NCBI GenBank assembly: GCA_021813805.1
Contig: JAKAJL010000007.1
Coordinates: 41,882-105,881 of the forward strand
Length of the DNA: 64,000 bases
Source of the DNA: Pseudomonadota bacterium
GTDB lineage: Bacteria > Pseudomonadota > Alphaproteobacteria > Rhizobiales > Beijerinckiaceae
Reading direction: 5' to 3'
Part shown: positions 57,291-64,000 of the stretch, one piece after another
How positions within the stretch are numbered: the stretch's first letter is position 1
Layout of the letters: every line of letters begins with the position of its first letter
Notes under the pieces: generated by a model
Told to the model about the DNA's origin: nothing
Databases searched by the model: none
Seen by the model: only the letters and a program-made list of their open reading frames with translations
Translations under genes and position numbers: made by a program

Positions 57291-58043
57291 ATGCTCAAAT
57301 ACGCCAATCCGACGAATTTTCTCGCGCTCGCCGCGCGCCTCATCCCCTGGCTCGCGGGGGCGGCCGCGCTCGCGCTCGCGGTCGGCCTCTATCTCACCTT
57401 TTTCGTCGCGCCCGACGACTATCAGCAGGGCGCTTCGGTCAAGATCATGTATCTCCACGTGCCGGCGGCCTGGCTAGGCATGATGTGCTATATGGTCATG
57501 ACCTCAGCCGCCCTCGGCACTCTCGTCTGGCGCCATCCGCTCGCCGACGCCGCGCAAAAGGCGGCCGCCCCGCTCGGGGCCGCCTTCACTCTGGTCTGTC
57601 TGGTCACGGGCTCGATGTGGGGCAAGCCGATGTGGGGCACTTGGTGGGTATGGGATGCGCGCCTGACTTCGGTGTTGGTGCTGTTCCTGATCTATCTCGG
57701 CCTGATCGGCCTGTGGCAGACCATCGAGGAGCCGGCCCAGGCCGCGCGCGCCGCCGCGATCCTGACGCTGGTGGGCGTCGTCAATATTCCGATCATCAAA
57801 TTCTCGGTCGATTGGTGGAACACGCTGCACCAGTCGGCCTCGGTCTTCCGCCTCGGCGGGCCGACCATCGCGCCCTCGATGCTGTGGCCTTTGCTCATCA
57901 TGGCGCTGGGTTTCACTCTTTTGTTCTTCGCCCTGCATCTGATGGCGATCCGCAATGAAATCCTGAGCCGGCGCCTGCGCCGCCTGAGCATAACGGCCGC
58001 CGCCGCGGAAGATCCGGAAGTCGCCGGGGAGGCCGCGCTGTGA
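57291..58043 (+). CDS. ccmC: Heme handling protein CcmC
   Basis: The 250-residue membrane protein has six helices and the tryptophan-rich heme motif GTWWVWDARLTS, with flanking histidines in KIMYLHVPAAW and TLHQSASVFR. CcmC transfers heme to CcmE in the periplasm. The ATG at 57291 begins MLKYANPTNF, as in the family; the frame to 57222 is an overrun. The ccmD GTG overlaps its stop. Confidence 0.94.
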   Translation: MLKYANPTNFLALAARLIPWLAGAAALALAVGLYLTFFVAPDDYQQGASVKIMYLHVPAAWLGMMCYMVMTSAALGTLVWRHPLADAAQKAAAPLGAAFTLVCLVTGSMWGKPMWGTWWVWDARLTSVLVLFLIYLGLIGLWQTIEEPAQAARAAAILTLVGVVNIPIIKFSVDWWNTLHQSASVFRLGGPTIAPSMLWPLLIMALGFTLLFFALHLMAIRNEILSRRLRRLSITAAAAEDPEVAGEAAL

Positions 58044-58179
58044 AGGATTACACCTTCTATATCGCCGCCGCCTATGGCTTCGCCGCGCTGGTGGTCGTCA
58101 CGGTGATCGCCAAGATCATGCTGGACTACCGCGCGCTGCGGCAAAAGCTCACGCGCTTCGACAACAAGGAACGGAATCG

Positions 58180-58183
<4 letters not shown>
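58040..58183 (+). CDS. ccmD: Small heme exporter protein CcmD
   Basis: A 47-residue protein starting with GTG inside the ccmC stop (GTGA): MKDYTFYIAAAYGFAALVVV, one membrane helix, then a basic tail. It matches CcmD in size, YGF-containing helix and position between ccmC and ccmG. CcmD aids release of holo-CcmE from CcmABC. Its stop overlaps the ccmG ATG (ATGA). It is short and easily overlooked, but the double overlap leaves little doubt. Confidence 0.9.
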
Positions 58184-60759
<2,576 letters not shown>

Positions 60760-60868
60760 TCTTTCATTTCGACCGCGACGGCCATGGAGGACCGAGCCCG
60801 TCCGAAACCGGCGACGGCCGCGAATCGGGCGACGCGCGGCATGATTTGGTTGCAAATCCCAGCGCTTT

Positions 60869-60897
60869 TTGACCTATATTGGGGTTCGGCGTAGATT
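60869..60897 (+). promoter_or_regulatory. Probable sigma-70 promoter of cenR
   Basis: TTGACC (60869–60874) and TAGATT (60892–60897) are separated by exactly 17 bases, upstream of cenR. The leader of about 60 bases contains a small hairpin, GGGGC at 60909–60913 with GCCCC at 60923–60927. Confidence 0.5.
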
Positions 60898-60962
60898 CAG
60901 CTTCCTCGGGGGCCTGATTAACGCCCCTTGGCTTGCTGTTCGCGCCCGGCGCAGGATCATCC

Positions 60963-61649
60963 ATGTCGCAAATCCGTCGGATTTTGATCGTCGATGATGA
61001 CCCTCTTCTGCGGGTGTCCCTTGCCGAGCAATTGGCCGTGCACGACGATTTCGTCGCCGTCGAGGCGGCGAATGCGGCGGAGGCGATGGAAACCGTCCGC
61101 AAAGGACCGATCGACCTCGTCATCATGGACGTCGGCCTGCCCGACGCCGACGGGCGTGATGCGGTCAAGAAGTTGCGCGCCGAGGGTTTCAACAAACCTG
61201 TCATCATGTTGACGGCGCACGATTCGGAGCACGACATTGTTTCAGGTTTCGACTCCGGCGCCAATGATTATGTTAACAAACCCTTTCGGTTTGCGGTTCT
61301 ACTAGCCCGAATTCGCGCCCATCTGCGTCAATATGAACTGAGCGAGGATGCGACATTTCAGATCGGCGCTTATATGTTCAGTCCTAACGCCAAACTGCTT
61401 CAGTCGACAAGTGGCGTAAAGCTCAGACTGACGGAAAAAGAAACCGCTATCCTGCAATACCTTAACCGCGCCAAAGGAGAAGTGGTCTCCCGCGACGATC
61501 TCCTGCGGGATGTGTGGGGTTATAACGCGAATGTCACGACGCACACTCTCGAAACCCACATCTATCGCCTCAGACAGAAGATTGAAAACGATCCCGCGAA
61601 CGCCACGTTGCTTTTAACCGACGCCGGGGGCTATCGTCTGGCGACATGA
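60963..61649 (+). CDS. cenR: OmpR-type response regulator CenR
   Basis: This 228-residue regulator has a receiver domain (ILIVDDDPLL; phospho-acceptor Asp56 in IMDVGLPDADG; Lys106 in NDYVNKPFRF) and a winged-helix DNA-binding domain (KLRLTEKETAILQYLNRA; YNANVTTHTLETHIYRLRQKIE in part). The sequence fits CenR, the essential envelope regulator of Caulobacter and Rhizobiales; its kinase CenK is not in this window. The ATG at 60963 follows a probable promoter and leader. Confidence 0.88.
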   Translation: MSQIRRILIVDDDPLLRVSLAEQLAVHDDFVAVEAANAAEAMETVRKGPIDLVIMDVGLPDADGRDAVKKLRAEGFNKPVIMLTAHDSEHDIVSGFDSGANDYVNKPFRFAVLLARIRAHLRQYELSEDATFQIGAYMFSPNAKLLQSTSGVKLRLTEKETAILQYLNRAKGEVVSRDDLLRDVWGYNANVTTHTLETHIYRLRQKIENDPANATLLLTDAGGYRLAT

Positions 61650-61682
61650 CCCTATTGTTCGGGTCGGGAATTCTGGACCATC

Positions 61683-62138
61683 ATGTCTCTTGCAAGCCTG
61701 ATCGACGCGCTGAAACGCTTGCCCCTTCTGGCGGATTTCGAAGTCGAAGCCTTGCGGTTGCTGGCCTTTGCCGCCCCGCAAGTCGAATTTCCGCGAGGGG
61801 AGTTCCTGTTTCGGCGCGGAGACCGTCTCGACGCCGGCTATTACATTCTGTCCGGAACGGTTCGGCTTTCGTCCGATGGCGCGGACGGAAAGGCCAGGAT
61901 CGTTGGAGCCGGAGCGCTGATCGGGTCACGAGCCCTGTTGAGCGATACGGACGCGGGGTTCGACGCCACGGCGCAGGAAAAGGCCGTGGCGATCAAACTG
62001 CCGCATGTCCTGTTTCATCGCGTCCTGGACGAATTTCCGGCAAGCGCCGCGGCGCTGAAAAAAACGCTGATTCGCGACATCGACGCGTTTGGCAAGGACT
62101 TGGCGAAAAAGAGGGAAAAGCTCCTGGCGATCCGGTAG
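61683..62138 (+). CDS. Cyclic-nucleotide-binding-domain protein without DNA-binding domain
   Basis: This 151-residue protein is a single Crp-like β-barrel domain (FPRGEFLFRRGDRLDAGYYILSGTVRL, quoted in parts) with a Lys-rich C-terminal helix. There is no helix-turn-helix, so it is not itself a Crp-type regulator. The phosphate-binding RxS signature of true cAMP binders is not obvious (GSRALLSDT), so ligand binding is doubtful. It follows cenR by 33 bp on the same strand, a pairing seen in Rhizobiales, which suggests a functional link. Confidence 0.82.
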   Translation: MSLASLIDALKRLPLLADFEVEALRLLAFAAPQVEFPRGEFLFRRGDRLDAGYYILSGTVRLSSDGADGKARIVGAGALIGSRALLSDTDAGFDATAQEKAVAIKLPHVLFHRVLDEFPASAAALKKTLIRDIDAFGKDLAKKREKLLAIR

Positions 62139-62150
62139 AGTCGCCGCTCC

Positions 62151-62957
62151 CTAGAATTTCAATACGAGACTCACGGGCACATGGTCGGAGGGGCGCTCCC
62201 ATCCGCGCGCTTCGCGAAGGATTTCGATCTTGTGGAGATGTGGCGCCAGAGGCGGCGAAGCCCAGATATGATCGAGCCGCCGACCCTTGTCGGCGGCTGA
62301 CCAGTCGCGAGAGCGGTAACTCCACCACGTATAGAGTTTCTGGTCGGCTGGCGTGAATCGCCGCAGGGCGTCGATCCATTTTCCGCGCGCGATGATCGCC
62401 TTCAATTTATCGGTCTCGATCGGCGTATGGCTGACGACTTTCAGCAGAGCCCGGTGATTCCAAACATCGTGTTCGAGAGGAGCGATATTCAGGTCTCCGA
62501 CGATCAGCGAACTGTTCTTGGAAAAGCTGCTCTGCGAGATCCAGTCGTCGAGTTCGTCGAGAAAAGAAAGCTTGTGGGCAAATTTGGGGTTTGTTTGCGG
62601 GTCCGGTTCGTCCCCGCCCGCGGGAACATAGAAATTGTTGATGCGAATTGGCTTGTCCCCGACTGAAACCGTCGCCGAAATGTGTCGGGCGTCGCCGATA
62701 TCGCAAAAATCTCTGCGTTCCACCTCGTGAAGCGGCGCGCGCGAGGCGATCGCGACGCCGTGGTAGCCCTTCTGCCCGTTGATCGCGAGATGTTCGTAAC
62801 CAAGCTTGCGGAAATCGGAGCCCGGAAATTCGCTGTCCCGGCATTTGGTCTCCTGAAGGCAGAGAACGTCCGGTTGATGCGTCTGAAGAAACGCGGCGAC
62901 CTGAGGAAAGCGCAGGCGAACGGAATTGATGTTCCAGGTGGTGATCTTCAAGTGCAA
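62151..62957 (-). CDS. xthA: Exodeoxyribonuclease III
   Basis: The 268-residue endonuclease/exonuclease/phosphatase-fold protein has ITTWNINSVRLR, LCLQETKC with the metal-binding Glu, VGDLNIAPLEHDVW and the terminal SDHVPVSLVL with the catalytic His. It is the major AP endonuclease of base-excision repair. The order xthA–lolA–ftsK on one strand is common in Rhizobiales. The gene ends 12 bp from the convergent cNMP-domain gene. Confidence 0.94.
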   Translation of the reverse strand: MHLKITTWNINSVRLRFPQVAAFLQTHQPDVLCLQETKCRDSEFPGSDFRKLGYEHLAINGQKGYHGVAIASRAPLHEVERRDFCDIGDARHISATVSVGDKPIRINNFYVPAGGDEPDPQTNPKFAHKLSFLDELDDWISQSSFSKNSSLIVGDLNIAPLEHDVWNHRALLKVVSHTPIETDKLKAIIARGKWIDALRRFTPADQKLYTWWSYRSRDWSAADKGRRLDHIWASPPLAPHLHKIEILREARGWERPSDHVPVSLVLKF

Positions 62958-63047
62958 AGGGGTGGCCGGGGTTGGAAGGATGGGGCGTCGGAGCGTGGCT
63001 AAACCGATCCGGTCGCGCGAATCAAGCGGCTTGAGGCGAAATGCGGG

Positions 63048-63770
63048 TTAATTGAGGGAGGGCCAGAGGCTGGTCGGCGGAATCCGGAACAGCTTGAGAT
63101 CCGGGACTGTGGCGAGGTCAATATTGTGGAGGCTCACCAGGGTGTCATAACCCTGAGGATCGGTCACTTCCCATTTCTGCAATGTAAAATCCTTGCGATC
63201 AAAATCCAGTTTGATCGTCGATGTACCGCCAAAAGTAGATTTGTCTTCGATCGTGATGATCACTGATTTACCGGTCGAGGAAACATTGGTCACTTTGACG
63301 TCTTTTGCCAGGTTGATCTTGTCCTGAAGCAGGAACTTCAGAGGGGTTTGGCTAATGAAATAAAGTTGCTGAGACTTCAGCTTGCGATCGCGTATGGCGA
63401 CCGAGACGCCGTCCGCTATGATTTCCATGGTCGCGGGCAGGGCGTATTCGAAGCGCAACCGGCCCGGTTTCACGACATATAATTTTCCCTCCGAGCGCCG
63501 GCCGTCCGCGCCGACCTGGACGAAATCCGCGGTCATCACGCGCGCGGTGTTGAAATAATCGTCGGCCATGTGGATGGCGACCTGCGGATTGAGCGGGGCG
63601 TTTTGCGCGGCAATCGCATCAGGCGCTGCTTTCGCGCTGTTGTCGCCTGGCTTGGGGTGTTTTTGCGCCAGGGCGACATCTATTGAAGCGAGGGAGAACG
63701 CGCCAATCAGACAAGCCATGATCCCCCGCATCATCGGCGTTTTTTTGCGGGGTTGAAATTCGCGTGACAT
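63048..63770 (-). CDS. lolA: Outer-membrane lipoprotein carrier protein LolA
   Basis: The 240-residue exported protein has a signal peptide (MRGIMACLIGAFSLASIDVALA) and a LolA β-barrel with TADFVQVGADGRRSEGKLYV, KPGRLRFEYALP and SQTPLKFLLQDKINL. LolA carries lipoproteins through the periplasm. An internal Met at residue 13 or 14 could be the true start, since the preceding residues (MSREFQPRKKTP) are polar. About 100 bp separate it from ftsK upstream. Confidence 0.88.
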   Translation of the reverse strand: MSREFQPRKKTPMMRGIMACLIGAFSLASIDVALAQKHPKPGDNSAKAAPDAIAAQNAPLNPQVAIHMADDYFNTARVMTADFVQVGADGRRSEGKLYVVKPGRLRFEYALPATMEIIADGVSVAIRDRKLKSQQLYFISQTPLKFLLQDKINLAKDVKVTNVSSTGKSVIITIEDKSTFGGTSTIKLDFDRKDFTLQKWEVTDPQGYDTLVSLHNIDLATVPDLKLFRIPPTSLWPSLN

Positions 63771-63873
63771 TGCAGCTCCCTACAGGGCGTCCAGGCGCGA
63801 GACCGAAATTATTCGGCGCCCGCGGACTGCGTGGCGCCCTAATAGAGCGAACATATGGCGCGATTGGGAAATG

Positions 63874-64000
63874 TCACTCCCCGTCGAAGGCGCCTCGGTC
63901 GATTCCGCCGCCGACGAGGATCTGGCGTTTGCCGGCGTGGTTGGCGGGGCCGACGACGCCTTCCTTTTCCATGCGCTCGACGAGGCTCGCCGCCTTGTTG
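63874..64000 (-). CDS. ftsK: DNA translocase FtsK, C-terminal end (partial)
   Basis: The frame entering from the right edge codes for 41 residues, including [20 protein letters not shown] and AGKRQILV, ending DGE and stop. This is the winged-helix γ domain of FtsK that reads KOPS sequences and contacts XerD. The rest of the gene is beyond the window. The ftsK–lolA–xthA order supports the call. Confidence 0.9.
   Translation of the reverse strand, partial: NKAASLVERMEKEGVVGPANHAGKRQILVGGGIDRGAFDGE

Overview
The window is an approximately 62% GC stretch of chromosomal core genome from an alphaproteobacterium, most probably of the order Hyphomicrobiales (Rhizobiales). The evidence is gene content and order: an actSR redox pair, the ppsR–hemE junction, bolA–dnaJ–cobS–cobT, fdxA–carD, secB–timA–mltA–smr, rsmB–heparinase-like–purH, mic60–hemY, acnA facing ccmABCDG, and cenR with a cyclic-nucleotide-binding partner. 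A (2S)-methylsuccinyl-CoA dehydrogenase and a CitE/malyl-CoA-type protein point to an ethylmalonyl-CoA pathway. That suits a C1- or acetate-assimilating member (Beijerinckiaceae/Methylocystaceae or relatives), but the family is a guess. I see no tRNA, rRNA, insertion sequence, phage or CRISPR array. Both edges cut genes: typA on the left and ftsK on the right.

Layout. 1–2.3 kb: end of typA, then actS–actR. 2.4–5.4 kb: dnaQ, coaE, aroE and ppsR on the minus strand, with strikingly AT-rich patches. 5.44–5.85 kb: a 409-bp gap that is probably the chromosomal replication origin. 5.85–11.2 kb: hemE, hemJ, an M3 peptidase and mcd on the plus strand. 11.2–16.0 kb (minus): an S4 RNA-binding protein, a CelD-like acetyltransferase, a COG0523 GTPase, a D,D-carboxypeptidase and bolA. 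16.1–21.5 kb (plus): J-domain protein, cobS, cobT, fdxA, carD. 21.5–25.8 kb: secB, then timA, mltA, smr and a PfkB kinase. 25.8–30.8 kb (minus): purH, a heparinase-like gene, rsmB. 30.9–35.6 kb: DUF1674, gluQ, an L,D-transpeptidase, acs, an IalB-like gene. 35.7–38.8 kb: quinone reductase, lemA and two TPM proteins. 38.8–48.1 kb (minus): transglycosylase, leuD, metallopeptidase, osmC, leuC, rplS, hemY, mic60, citE-like. 48.2–55.7 kb: carbonic anhydrase, asd, RluA-like, ftsY–yciB, acnA. 55.8–62.1 kb (plus): ccmABCDG, aroA–cmk, cenR and its partner. 62.1–64 kb (minus): xthA, lolA, ftsK.

Themes. Heme supply and cytochrome c maturation recur (hemE, hemJ, hemY, ccmABCDG), together with redox control by ActSR. 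Envelope genes are numerous (two lytic transglycosylases, a D,D-carboxypeptidase, an L,D-transpeptidase, LolA, SecB, YciB, CenR, FtsY). Aerobic cobalamin synthesis (CobST) would supply the B12-dependent mutases expected with an ethylmalonyl-CoA pathway, into which Acs, Mcd and the CitE-like protein would feed.

The most informative observations concern chromosome structure: the candidate origin, the apparent transfer of the secB block to the other side of it with its orientation relative to replication preserved, and the base-composition mosaic in dnaQ–coaE–aroE. I found no convincing new multi-gene system; nearly everything is recognisable core machinery.
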